Assembly (NCBI GenBank): GCA_965222745.1
Contig: CBDCUW010000003.1
Span: 434,001 to 498,000, forward strand
Source: CBDCUW01 sp965222745
GTDB lineage: Bacteria > Planctomycetota > Planctomycetia > Pirellulales > Pirellulaceae
DNA: 64,000 nt
Direction of reading: 5' to 3'
Part shown: positions 56,007 to 64,000 of the stretch, piece after piece
Position numbering within the stretch: the first letter of the stretch is position 1
How the letters are laid out: each line of letters opens with the position of its first letter
Made by a program: the position numbers and the translations under genes
Notes under the pieces: model-generated
What the model was told of the DNA's origin: nothing
Databases searched by the model: none
The model's input: only the letters and a program-made list of their open reading frames with translations

Positions 56007-56093
56007 CTTTCTCCAAGCTTCAACGGCATCATCTGAACTGACGGCGGCGTGGTGAATCTGTTCTTTGATTTTTCCGGGTCTCTCTAATGCAAC

Positions 56094-57602
56094 TCAGCCG
56101 TCGGTCTCCAAGGCAAATGCGATGACATCGTCGTTTTCTCGCACGCACCGATAGTGGCTGCGTAGGTAATCGCGCAATTCTGAGTAGTAGTCCAACCACC
56201 AGAAAGCTGTGGAGGCAAACACAATCCGTTCTGCTCCAGCGTCGCGAAGTCGTTCCAGTTCCCTGATTGCAACTGCCGAACTTGGCGGACGGCCCCAATA
56301 CTGACCGTTGCGTTCGAGAAAGGGAATTAATCTTTCGTTGTCGGAGACGTCGTCTCGAAAATGATCGTCGTCGGCAAAGATGACAGATGCATGTGCTTTC
56401 AAAAAAACAGACACCTCTTCCACGACCGCGCGGCGTTTTGCATACCAACTGCGTGATCCGCTAAGTTCGCTCGCACCCTCTACACTTCGATCATCAGACG
56501 CGGCGAGAGCTTTCTCAAGGGACCTTTTAATCGCGAGGTCTGTGTCTGAGGTGCCTAACCTCCCAATCATATCCTCAAGCCTATACCGCCTTTCGGCTGA
56601 CATCACCAAACGCTCGACAGCTCCTAGATCGATGGCCTTGGGCAGGGTCTTGCATTTCGGCAGCGCACCCGCCAAATGCAGCCGCAACATGGTCAAAGTG
56701 CATTTTCGACACGTGCCGCAGTTATACATGCCGTCCGGATTCCGAAAACAGACGCGCAGGTTCTCCATCGCGATCGGATTTGCTGAAATTCGAGTGATCT
56801 TTCCCAGCCTGGTCTCCTCGCATCCGTCGTGAATGATTCGTGTTTTGTCAGTCGTCCATAAGGGATCCAATTCCGGATGGGATCCCCAGGGCAGCAGATG
56901 CTCATAATGGTGAGTTGATCCGATGCAAACGCTGGAAAAGAAGCTGCCAAGCACGAGGGCAACACCTGAAAGAGCAGCACCATGACAGATATGCCATGGC
57001 ACAATGTTGTCCGCGAACCTCCGCAGGTTTGTGGTCACAGGTAACACCCTTTTCCCAAATCTCTCGCCAACTCCATTTGCACTGTTCAATACATGAGCAA
57101 AAATCCTGTCAGAGCTGGCTTCCAGATCGATATCGAATCCCCGTACGAGAACAAGGTGTGTAACTTTGTGTCGATTTTCCGGCAGTTCTTGATCGCTCTT
57201 GATCAAGCTGTAGAACGAGTCAACACCAAGCGAAAAGAAGAGACCGTGCGATGTCCCGTGACCCTGCATTGATTCTCGTGCAGGCGTGACTGGCGCCTCA
57301 ACTTTCACGCGAGAAAGATGCGGAAACCAGTTAGTGTAGATTTCCTGGATCTTGTCGACTGATTCCAGCAGAGTGGGAGAGACTGTTGCATCAAGCCGCA
57401 GTTCCTCGTCAGCCGCCATCGCGGCCGGCAAGAGGGCCGCGAGTATCCCATCGCCTTCCGTGTCACTAAGACATGATGAAAACTCAGGTGGAACACGGTA
57501 CCACAAGGTAAATGGGTAACGAGGAAACCGCTGAAGCGTTACTTTTGCCTGCAGCTGAGAGAAACCGGCACTCTCCAATACTTCAAGGTCAGAGACAATC
57601 AT
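56094..57602 (-). CDS. PP-loop (QueC/alpha-hydrolase-like) protein with shared FWWLDxY C-terminal domain
   Basis: 502 residues. Residues 120-320 resemble the adenine nucleotide alpha-hydrolase superfamily: FFSLGVDSFYSL is the pyrophosphate loop (usual SGGVDS, here SLGVDS), then VLVRGFDIDL, VPWHICHGAALSGVALVLGSFF, and a four-Cys zinc site C285, C295, C298, C301 in RVCFRNPDGMYNCGTCRKC. These are QueC-like features. The last 95 residues (56109-56393) are the shared domain: IPFLERNGQYWGRPPSS, STAFWWLDYYSELRDYL. An ATP-dependent ligation or amidation of a cell-surface building block is conceivable; the true reaction is unknown. ATGA overlap with the preceding gene. Confidence 0.78.
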   Translation of the reverse strand: MIVSDLEVLESAGFSQLQAKVTLQRFPRYPFTLWYRVPPEFSSCLSDTEGDGILAALLPAAMAADEELRLDATVSPTLLESVDKIQEIYTNWFPHLSRVKVEAPVTPARESMQGHGTSHGLFFSLGVDSFYSLIKSDQELPENRHKVTHLVLVRGFDIDLEASSDRIFAHVLNSANGVGERFGKRVLPVTTNLRRFADNIVPWHICHGAALSGVALVLGSFFSSVCIGSTHHYEHLLPWGSHPELDPLWTTDKTRIIHDGCEETRLGKITRISANPIAMENLRVCFRNPDGMYNCGTCRKCTLTMLRLHLAGALPKCKTLPKAIDLGAVERLVMSAERRYRLEDMIGRLGTSDTDLAIKRSLEKALAASDDRSVEGASELSGSRSWYAKRRAVVEEVSVFLKAHASVIFADDDHFRDDVSDNERLIPFLERNGQYWGRPPSSAVAIRELERLRDAGAERIVFASTAFWWLDYYSELRDYLRSHYRCVRENDDVIAFALETDG

Positions 57603-58825
57603 GAATCACCTCGCCTTTGGTGCCGTGAACAAAGATCGAAAATGAGAACATGCGAGTTGCTCTGGGCGGTGGTGAAGCTCTCCATGAGGTGTGTACGAAA
57701 ACCCGAGTAATGATCAAGCCACCAAAACTCCGTCCAAGGAAACACCAAATAAGACACTCCATCGCCACGCAATCGTTCAAGTTCGCCGACGGCGACGCTG
57801 TCGTCCGCCGGATGTCCCCAATACTTCCCGTCACGTTCCAGGAATGGAATCGCCTGCCGGTCAAGCAACGGCAGCCAGCCGACTTTCTCGCCGCCAATCA
57901 ATATGAAGCGACTCCCACGCGGGACGGCGGCCATGATTTCCCGGCTAAGTATTCGTCGCTCTTCACGCCAGGCACGGTCACTCGGGTGGGCGAGACTCTG
58001 CTGAGTTTGCGTTTCTATCGCTGCAGAATGGACTTGCGGGACCTGACGCTGATCAGACTCGATTTGTCGTACCTGGAAACCGGGTAAGCAGTACCCAACA
58101 ATCGCTGGAACCTTGTGATAGTTCGAGGATTGGAATTCCATGTGCTTACCGAGTAGGGCGGCGGCAATGGCCACATGGGCTCGATCGGTTTGCACCACGG
58201 AATGTTTCGCGATCGTCCAGAGCCATTCATCAAGACTGTCGCAAGTTCGAGATATATCATTGTTGCCCATTGGCACGTCCTGCATCGACGACTCTCGATC
58301 GGTCCGATACGCAGTAAGACATCCTTCGCCTTCTCGCCGGTAAGGATCGAAGTCAAAGAAACAGGCACAGTCGCAGGCCAGGCGGGCATCACACAGGTTG
58401 GCAATTGCTGCATGGGAAGTCTTTTCTCTCGCGAAGAAGATCGCTTTTCCGTTGCTTAGCGTCTCTTGAACGACGGGTTCCGAAGGCTCGAAGGAAGACG
58501 GCAGTACGATCACGCGATCAAACCGCTCTTCAATGACGGGGAGATACTCAGCGGCTTTGTGATACGTCTGGCACCACCCGCCACTTCCCGCCAGCAGGGC
58601 GGTGTGACCACGCACATCCTGCAGGTCAAATACACTGACCTCTCGATAGCTATGATTTGCGAGCAAGGCTCGCGTGCCCGCGTATATTAATTCGTCGCCA
58701 ATGTTTCCAAATAGCCTGACGAAAGTCAGATCTTTTGGCGCGCCGATCGCCCGCAGCAAGGTCTCCCTGCTTTGCGCCACTAGCTGCCGATGGCTTTCGT
58801 CTGGTAACCGTTGCTCAGTTTTCAT
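57599..58825 (-). CDS. Polysaccharide pyruvyltransferase-like protein with shared FWWLDxY C-terminal domain
   Basis: 408 residues. The first 260 match the polysaccharide pyruvyl transferase family: RLFGNIGDELIYAGTRALL, VSVFDLQDVRGHTALLAGSGGW, IVLPSSFEPSEP, FAREKTSHAAIANLC and VVQTDRAHVAIAAALLGKHMEF. Such enzymes add pyruvate ketals from phosphoenolpyruvate to sugars. The last 99 residues (57629-57925) are the shared domain: VPRGSRFILIGGE, IPFLERDGKYWGHPADD, PWTEFWWLDHYSGFRTHL, VLIFDL. The gene overlaps both neighbours by a few bases, so the three are made from one transcript. Confidence 0.87.
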   Translation of the reverse strand: MKTEQRLPDESHRQLVAQSRETLLRAIGAPKDLTFVRLFGNIGDELIYAGTRALLANHSYREVSVFDLQDVRGHTALLAGSGGWCQTYHKAAEYLPVIEERFDRVIVLPSSFEPSEPVVQETLSNGKAIFFAREKTSHAAIANLCDARLACDCACFFDFDPYRREGEGCLTAYRTDRESSMQDVPMGNNDISRTCDSLDEWLWTIAKHSVVQTDRAHVAIAAALLGKHMEFQSSNYHKVPAIVGYCLPGFQVRQIESDQRQVPQVHSAAIETQTQQSLAHPSDRAWREERRILSREIMAAVPRGSRFILIGGEKVGWLPLLDRQAIPFLERDGKYWGHPADDSVAVGELERLRGDGVSYLVFPWTEFWWLDHYSGFRTHLMESFTTAQSNSHVLIFDLCSRHQRRGDS

Positions 58826-59870
58826 TCAAGTGCTCCGAAATTGCTGAACGCAAGTCGAATACGAGCAGGCGTTCATTTTCAAGGAGGACTGGAAAGCTCG
58901 ACTTCAGGTAACGGCAAAAGTCAGAATAGAAATAGAGCCACCAAAAACTGATCCAGGTGAACGCAATAAAACTGGCGCCCTGCCGACGCATTCGCTCACA
59001 CTCCGTGATTGCGATTTCATCATTTGAGGGCGTCCCAAAGTACTTTCCATCCCGCTCGAGAAAAGGGATCGTAGTTAGCCGAGCGAGTGGATCGACGCCG
59101 AATCTCCCTTCATCGACAAGCACGATTCTCGACCCTTGCGGAATGACACGGGCCAGATCGTGCTTGCTCGTTTCAATCCGGTCCAACTCCAATTCCTTGG
59201 CACGTTGGACAACTTCGTCGGGATCCGACTCGTCGCGCGGTGTAGGTTCACCATAGCGGTTTTTCCAGGCGACTTCGTTGGGGTGCCACTGGTGCTCCAG
59301 CCCCCTCTGTTCTTGTCGAACCACGTCCTGTAACGAGCCAACCTTTCGGAAAAACAGCTTGTCTTCCTGTCCCCAGGATTTGAACTCCGGCCAACCGTTT
59401 GTGCGGTCAAATGTAGATCTGCTCATCATGCAGATGCCGTAGCCGGAACGCCGCCATTGGCCGTTTGTGTGCTTCGGATCATTGAAGCTAAAGACGATGG
59501 GAAAGAAAGCTTTCCCTTCGTTTACAAAATGAAGGCCCGCCTTTATGACGCTGGCAGTAACAAGCATATCAACGTCGAGGAAAAATAAGATCTCACCATG
59601 CGAGGCCTTCGCCGCCTGATTGAGCCCGTGTCCTCGTGAAAAAGTGCCCTCTAACGAAACGATTGTGACCGGAAGTGGGCTGGCTTCCACGTGAAGCCAT
59701 TGCGATAGCGGCAAATCGTTGGATCCCCAGTCGGCGACAACCAATTCACAGTCTAGGTTGTCACCGACGGCGTCTACGAGTGACCTGACACAGTTCGGAA
59801 ACAGTTTCAGTTTGTGAGGTCCTGCCTCGACGTTAGAGCGGTTTTTGATGGTTGTGCAGATGGACAGCAT
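58815..59870 (-). CDS. GT-A glycosyltransferase with shared FWWLDxY C-terminal domain
   Basis: 351 residues. The N-terminal 205 form a GT-A domain like those of chondroitin polymerase and galactosyltransferase-type GT2 proteins: MLSICTTIKNRS, ELVVADWGSNDLPLSQWL, GTFSRGHGLNQAAKASHGEILFFLDVDMLV (DxD) and WPEFKSWGQEDKLFFRKV (W..WGxED acceptor motif). The last 99 residues (58848-59144) are the shared domain: IPQGSRIVLVDEGRFG, IPFLERDGKYFGTPSND, TWISFWWLYFYSDFCRYL, LLVFDLRS; here LD is replaced by LY. The stop overlaps the next gene's start by 11 bp. Confidence 0.9.
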   Translation of the reverse strand: MLSICTTIKNRSNVEAGPHKLKLFPNCVRSLVDAVGDNLDCELVVADWGSNDLPLSQWLHVEASPLPVTIVSLEGTFSRGHGLNQAAKASHGEILFFLDVDMLVTASVIKAGLHFVNEGKAFFPIVFSFNDPKHTNGQWRRSGYGICMMSRSTFDRTNGWPEFKSWGQEDKLFFRKVGSLQDVVRQEQRGLEHQWHPNEVAWKNRYGEPTPRDESDPDEVVQRAKELELDRIETSKHDLARVIPQGSRIVLVDEGRFGVDPLARLTTIPFLERDGKYFGTPSNDEIAITECERMRRQGASFIAFTWISFWWLYFYSDFCRYLKSSFPVLLENERLLVFDLRSAISEHLNEN

Positions 59871-59908
59871 CGGTCTTCATGGAATCGGAATTCGTTGTGT
59901 CTCGGCTG

Positions 59909-61747
59909 TTACCTCGGCGCACGTGCGGCGATCGGGCGACCCTCACGCCGTGGCACGCTCGCTGAGTGCCGATGAATTTCGTCGAGGCGCTGATAAATTC
60001 CCCCGGCGGCAACTAATTCATCGTGCGTGCCGAGTTCGACGATCCTGCCCTGGTCCAGGACAGCGATTCTGTCTGCCCGCTGCACGGTCGCTAGCCGATG
60101 CGCGATGATGATATTGGTCCGCCCCTCCATGAGCCGGTCAACGGCGGCAAACAAAGTCTCCTCTGTTTCTGCGTCGACGGCTGATGTAGGCTCATCCATG
60201 ATCAAAATCGGCGTGTCTCTGAGAAGTGCTCGGGCAATGGCAAGTCGCTGCTTTTGCCCGCCCGATAACGTACACCCGCGCTCACCAATCACAGTTTCGT
60301 ACTGCTGCGGCAACTTCCGGATGAATTCTTCGGCGCCGGCCGCCTGTGCTGCCGCAATGACCTGCTCTTGGCTTGCTCCCGGCTGTCCGTAGGCAATGTT
60401 GTCGGCAATGGCCAGCGGTAGCATGAACGGATCCTGCAGTACTACTGACATCTGAGCTCGCAGGCTAGATAGCTCGACAGTTCGCGAATCCTGTCCATTG
60501 ATCTCGATCTGCCCTTGCTCTGGGTCATACAACCGAAGCAGCAGGGACGCGAGCGTGCTCTTGCCGGACCCGGTTTGCCCAACCAGCGCCAACGTCTCAC
60601 CTGGTTCAATTTGTAGATTGATCTTCTTCAACACCAGTCGTCCCGGCTGGTAGGAAAATGTGACGTTGAGAAATCGGACGCCTCCGACCTGATCGGGGGG
60701 AACGCTGGCGATCGGTTTGGCGCTGTGTGCGTTGTTGATCTCCTGCTCAGTGTCGAGTATTTGAAATACGCGTCGAGCACCAGCGCTAGCTCCAGCGAAT
60801 CCGACATTCAGGTAGGACAAGGTAGCCAGCGGTGCATACAAGGCGTTCAGATAAGCAAGGATTACAAGCAGGGCGCCAACCGAGAGCTTCCCGTCCAACA
60901 CATGCATGCCGCCGAAGATCATCATGGCCGCGATGGCGAGTGCCTTGATCGTTCCGGTCCCGACGTTGCCGGCCAGCTCCATAAAGTGCACACGTAAGCT
61001 CGCCCGCAGGCGGTGTTGCGACAAGTCGCGAAAGCGGCCTACCTCGTGCTCCTCGCGATTGAAGGCCTGGACCATGGGTAGCGAGCTGAGTGTCTGTTCG
61101 GCAAGCGAACCCATTTCACCTTCCAACTCGTGCTGCTGGAATGTCCGTTCCGCGATCGCTCGCGCGATAAACCGCATCAGGATTCCCAAGGGGATGATGA
61201 CAAGCAGGGCCAGAACGGCAAGCTGCGGATCTAGCTGCCACATGATGGTGAACATTACCGCAAAATTGGCGAGCGCGCTAAACACCGGTAGGAACACATC
61301 GATCACCAGTTTGCGAACGCATCTTGTATTGGCGGTGATGCGTTTGACCAGGTCTCCCTTTTTCTGCCGGCTGTGAAATCCGAGAGACAAGCGTTGCACG
61401 TGGTCGAATAGATCGCGACCCAGATCATACATCATGCGATTACCGACCCCCACCTGGGTGTACTTGTACGCGATCGTGACCATGCGATTGGCAAGGAACA
61501 GCAAGACACTTGCGGCAGCGAGCCAACCCAGCAGCCCGGCGCGAGTTCCAGTTCCGGGCAGAACGGTGATCCACTCGAGCGACGCAGGGAGATTCTTATC
61601 GACAAGGACGTAATCGACGATGAACTTAAGCGGCCATGGCATGAGCGCACTAAATGCGACGCCGATGAGTGTGAGCAAGATCACCAGCGAGATCCCCTGC
61701 CATTGTCGAAAAGCGTATCGCGTCAAACGCAGCGACCAGTGGTTCAA
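59909..61747 (-). CDS. ABC exporter half-transporter 2 (MsbA-like)
   Basis: 612 residues: a type I exporter transmembrane domain of six helices (about 1-320), then an ATP-binding domain. Walker A is GQTGSGKST, the signature LSGGQKQRLAIARALL, Walker B ILIMDEPTSAVDAE with catalytic Glu, and the H-loop IIAHRLATV. All ATPase motifs are intact. Its ATG overlaps the stop of the first ABC gene by four bases, so the two are likely a heterodimer. It should flip or export the glycoconjugate made by the downstream genes. The C-terminal tail after RLDEIHRHS is Arg-rich. Confidence 0.95.
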   Translation of the reverse strand: MNHWSLRLTRYAFRQWQGISLVILLTLIGVAFSALMPWPLKFIVDYVLVDKNLPASLEWITVLPGTGTRAGLLGWLAAASVLLFLANRMVTIAYKYTQVGVGNRMMYDLGRDLFDHVQRLSLGFHSRQKKGDLVKRITANTRCVRKLVIDVFLPVFSALANFAVMFTIMWQLDPQLAVLALLVIIPLGILMRFIARAIAERTFQQHELEGEMGSLAEQTLSSLPMVQAFNREEHEVGRFRDLSQHRLRASLRVHFMELAGNVGTGTIKALAIAAMMIFGGMHVLDGKLSVGALLVILAYLNALYAPLATLSYLNVGFAGASAGARRVFQILDTEQEINNAHSAKPIASVPPDQVGGVRFLNVTFSYQPGRLVLKKINLQIEPGETLALVGQTGSGKSTLASLLLRLYDPEQGQIEINGQDSRTVELSSLRAQMSVVLQDPFMLPLAIADNIAYGQPGASQEQVIAAAQAAGAEEFIRKLPQQYETVIGERGCTLSGGQKQRLAIARALLRDTPILIMDEPTSAVDAETEETLFAAVDRLMEGRTNIIIAHRLATVQRADRIAVLDQGRIVELGTHDELVAAGGIYQRLDEIHRHSASVPRREGRPIAARAPR

Positions 61748-63582
61748 GTCACGACCTCCTTCCCTGCTGTCGGGAACTGCCGTGAGTACAGTTGCTTGAA
61801 CACACCCTCAGCGGCGAGCAGTTGCTCGCACGTGCCCGCTTGCTCGATTCTTCCGTCCCGCAAGACCACAATTCGATCGGCTCGCCGGACGGTCGACAAG
61901 CGATGTGCGATGATGAATGTGGTGCGTCCTTTCATCAGTTGCTCCAATGCTTCCAGCAGCAATTTTTCCGTGCCAACATCCAACGCCGAGGTCGGCTCGT
62001 CGAGAATCAAAACGCGCGAGTCCTTGAGTATCGCGCGGGCAATGGCCAATCTTTGGCGTTGGCCACCGGAAAGATCAGCAGCGCCTTCGGCGAGCACAGT
62101 CTGGTATCCCTCAGGCAATCGGCGGATGAAATCGTCGGCCCGTGCGGCGACCGCCGCCTCGACAATGTCGTCCAGGCTCGCTTGAGGCCGGCCGTAAGCG
62201 ATATTTTCAGCAACGGTCAACGGCAGCAGGAACGGCTCCTGCAAGACGAGCGCAACCTCGCTTCGAAGACTCGACAGCTTCAGCTCGCGAACATCGACGC
62301 CCTCAAGCGTAATCGTCCCTTCCCACGGATCGAAGAATCGTGGAATCAGGGAAGCAAGGGTGGTCTTTCCCGAGCCTGTTGGCCCAACCAAAGCAATTGT
62401 CTCGCCCGGCAACGCTTCCAAGGTGATATCAGTCAAGACTGGACGATGGTCTTCGTAGCCAAACGTGACAGCTTCAAAGCGCACGAGACCGCGACGCGAG
62501 CCGCCGTCGGGAACGGGTATGGAATTGGGATGCTCGGGTACGTCGTCGTCCGATTCCAGGATTTCAAGCACCCGGTCCATGCGGGCTTCCGCGGACTTCA
62601 GTTTTGCGTAGATCTGGAAGAAACTCCGTGAGACACCCTGCAATGTGCGCACGTAGCTCAAGAAAACGAGCAACGAGCCCAAGGTCATCGCACCGGCAAG
62701 CACACGCAGGCCCCCGACATAAAGCACTAAGGCGGTACCGAGTGTAATAACCAAGCCATTGATCAAACTGTAGCTGCTTGAGACGAGAGCTGCACGCTGC
62801 GATACCGCGACGCAATCGTCGGACAGATCATGAAACCGAGCGTCATTTCTCCGCTCGGCTCCGAATGCCTGTACAACCGGAATGGCGCCCAGAGTCTGGA
62901 AAACAAAACTCACCAAACGGGACTCTGCCTCGCGACTCTGCCGCGACTTTTTCTTCATTCGTTTTCCAAAGAACAATGAAGAAGCGGCTAAGAATGGAGC
63001 CACGATAAAAGAAAGCAGGGCCAGCAGCGGGTCGAGGCTGAAGGCAACTGTGCCAATCGCAACCAGAGTGCATACCTGCTGCACCGGTGACATCAATAGC
63101 GATGTCAGAGTACTCACACACCACGCATCCTCCGTGACTCGACCGAGAGAGTCACCGAGATTTCGCCGATGGTGAAACAGCAGAGAAAGCCGCTGAAGCC
63201 GCTCATAGGTGTCAGCGGCAAGCTCAAACACCATCCGCTGGCCACTTATCGTCCAGCATACGCTCAACGCCACGTTCAAGGCACTGCTCAGGGCAAACAA
63301 CGCCAAGCTACAAAGTGCAGCCAGGATGACCAGATTTACTGAGTTGAGTTCCAGACGCAACGCTGCCAATGAATTGGAAAGTGGCGTCGGAACGCTTGCA
63401 TCGCCTAGCGCGTAATCGACCAGCAGTTTCATTGGCCAAGGCTGAAGCGCGGCCGTGGCGGAGGAAATGATTGTCAGCAACGTGATGGCGACGAGGAACC
63501 GCCATCGGCGAAAGACGTACGGCAGGAGACGCTTGTAGCGGTGCATGACGTTTGTATTGCTTAAGCCGGATGCCGACGACAT
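61744..63582 (-). CDS. ABC exporter half-transporter 1 (MsbA-like)
   Basis: 612 residues, same plan and length as its partner: six membrane helices (first: FLVAITLLTIISSATAALQPWPMKLLVDYALG), Walker A GPTGSGKTT, signature LSGGQRQRLAIARAIL, Walker B VLILDEPTSALD and H-loop IIAHRLSTV. Both half-transporters begin with a matching PWP-K-LVDY segment after the first helix, indicating an old duplication. Its start overlaps the stop of the upstream truncated gene by one base (TGATG), so translation is coupled. Confidence 0.95.
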   Translation of the reverse strand: MSSASGLSNTNVMHRYKRLLPYVFRRWRFLVAITLLTIISSATAALQPWPMKLLVDYALGDASVPTPLSNSLAALRLELNSVNLVILAALCSLALFALSSALNVALSVCWTISGQRMVFELAADTYERLQRLSLLFHHRRNLGDSLGRVTEDAWCVSTLTSLLMSPVQQVCTLVAIGTVAFSLDPLLALLSFIVAPFLAASSLFFGKRMKKKSRQSREAESRLVSFVFQTLGAIPVVQAFGAERRNDARFHDLSDDCVAVSQRAALVSSSYSLINGLVITLGTALVLYVGGLRVLAGAMTLGSLLVFLSYVRTLQGVSRSFFQIYAKLKSAEARMDRVLEILESDDDVPEHPNSIPVPDGGSRRGLVRFEAVTFGYEDHRPVLTDITLEALPGETIALVGPTGSGKTTLASLIPRFFDPWEGTITLEGVDVRELKLSSLRSEVALVLQEPFLLPLTVAENIAYGRPQASLDDIVEAAVAARADDFIRRLPEGYQTVLAEGAADLSGGQRQRLAIARAILKDSRVLILDEPTSALDVGTEKLLLEALEQLMKGRTTFIIAHRLSTVRRADRIVVLRDGRIEQAGTCEQLLAAEGVFKQLYSRQFPTAGKEVVT

Positions 63583-64000
63583 CAGTTTCCCAGCTCGTGG
63601 GAACGCTCCAGACTTGGCTGTACTTCCCCGCGTGCCTCGTCGTGTTTCGGTTCAATGTCGCCGCCTCGTTCCGCGGCCGCCGCTTCGCCAGCGTCGGTCG
63701 ATTCCCCTGAAAGCAACACGCCCTGCAGACCTGCCAGCCGACCCGAGTGGATGGCAAGCCTGGTGATCGCTTTCAGACAGCGGCGGCGGCTGCGATCCAT
63801 CCTAAATAGAATCAGGCCACACAGCAGCGCTCCGGCTGCCATCGCCCAGACTTGACCGCTGACCACGCCGGCGCCCGTCCAAATCACCGCAACTAATGCA
63901 GTGACACGAGAGAAGTAGGTGGGATGAACTCGGCAGCCAATCCGTGTGAAACGCCGCGGCCATCCTAATTCTTCTGTCGCTGTGTAGCAGGTGACGTCGT
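63582..64000 (-). CDS. C-terminal part of a membrane protein, cut by window edge
   Basis: The frame is open from base 64000 leftward. About 138 residues are visible, beginning TCYTATEELGWPRRFTRIGC, then two hydrophobic stretches (RVTALVAVIWTGAGVV, VWAMAAGALLCGLILF), a basic helix (RSRRRCLKAITRLAIHSGRL) and an acidic tail. From memory, it resembles the membrane tail found after the GT2 domain in glycosyltransferases of similar gene clusters, but the catalytic part is outside the window, so this is only a suggestion. It overlaps the ABC gene's start (TGATG) and is the most upstream visible gene of the operon. Confidence 0.6.
   Translation of the reverse strand, partial: DVTCYTATEELGWPRRFTRIGCRVHPTYFSRVTALVAVIWTGAGVVSGQVWAMAAGALLCGLILFRMDRSRRRCLKAITRLAIHSGRLAGLQGVLLSGESTDAGEAAAAERGGDIEPKHDEARGEVQPSLERSHELGN

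Noticed and set aside
1..64000. CRISPR array or cas genes
   Set aside because: No regularly spaced direct repeats with unique spacers and no Cas motifs were found.

Overview
The window looks like chromosomal DNA of a planctomycete, most likely a Pirellulaceae/Rhodopirellula-type marine bacterium. The signs are a DUF1559 pseudopilin-like protein with the H-X9-DG motif, ECF sigma factors of the two types common in planctomycetes paired with giant Ser/Thr kinases, very large orphan secreted proteins, EF-hand proteins, and kinase ectodomains carrying a planctomycete-type GPDP/LRLEAL repeat. The assignment rests on family content alone; no rRNA gene and no complete tRNA is present.

Layout. 0-5 kb: a truncated unknown gene, a gene-poor stretch with a 3' scrap of tRNA-Arg(CCG), a DUF1559 gene and a complete IS701-type element with CTAG target duplication and a split transposase. 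5-20 kb: housekeeping and metabolic genes: sodium:solute symporter, secreted HExxH metalloprotease, endonuclease IV, EF-hand protein, alpha-glucan phosphorylase, acyl-CoA dehydrogenase-like protein, a 962-residue orphan, the GDP-fucose pair (fcl, gmd) and a GroES-like protein. 20-36 kb: a signalling region: a truncated ECF sigma gene, an ECF sigma gene translationally coupled to a 1990-residue kinase, a divergent ECF sigma gene followed by an IS630 scrap and the orphaned tail of a TPR protein, then a 1418-residue kinase bracketed by two near-identical REP/BIME palindromes, a decapitated RAYT (REP transposase) and a TPR protein whose head is missing. 36-40.6 kb: an N-terminally shortened ISL3 transposase next to a c-di-GMP-I (GEMM) riboswitch that heads a TadE-TadG-DUF1573-membrane protein operon.

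40.8-46 kb (minus strand): a TolC-like lipoprotein, a membrane fusion protein and a MacB/FtsX-type permease without its own ATPase. 46.2-64 kb (minus strand, running off the right edge): a densely packed, often overlapping gene series with two ABC exporter half-transporters, two GT-A glycosyltransferases, a pyruvyltransferase-like protein, a PP-loop (QueC-like) protein, an APH-fold kinase, a sulfotransferase, three tandem paralogous GT-B-like proteins, a GT4 glycosyltransferase and a deacetylase-like protein. It most resembles a locus for making and exporting a decorated (sulfated, perhaps pyruvylated) glycan or glycoconjugate.

The most interesting signal is that four proteins of this locus with unrelated N-terminal catalytic domains end in the same domain of about 97 residues (hallmarks PFLERDGxYWGxP and FWWLDxY). 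This suggests a shared docking or substrate-carrier function. Other strong points are the BIME/RAYT remodelling around the kinase gene and the c-di-GMP riboswitch on the Tad-like operon.
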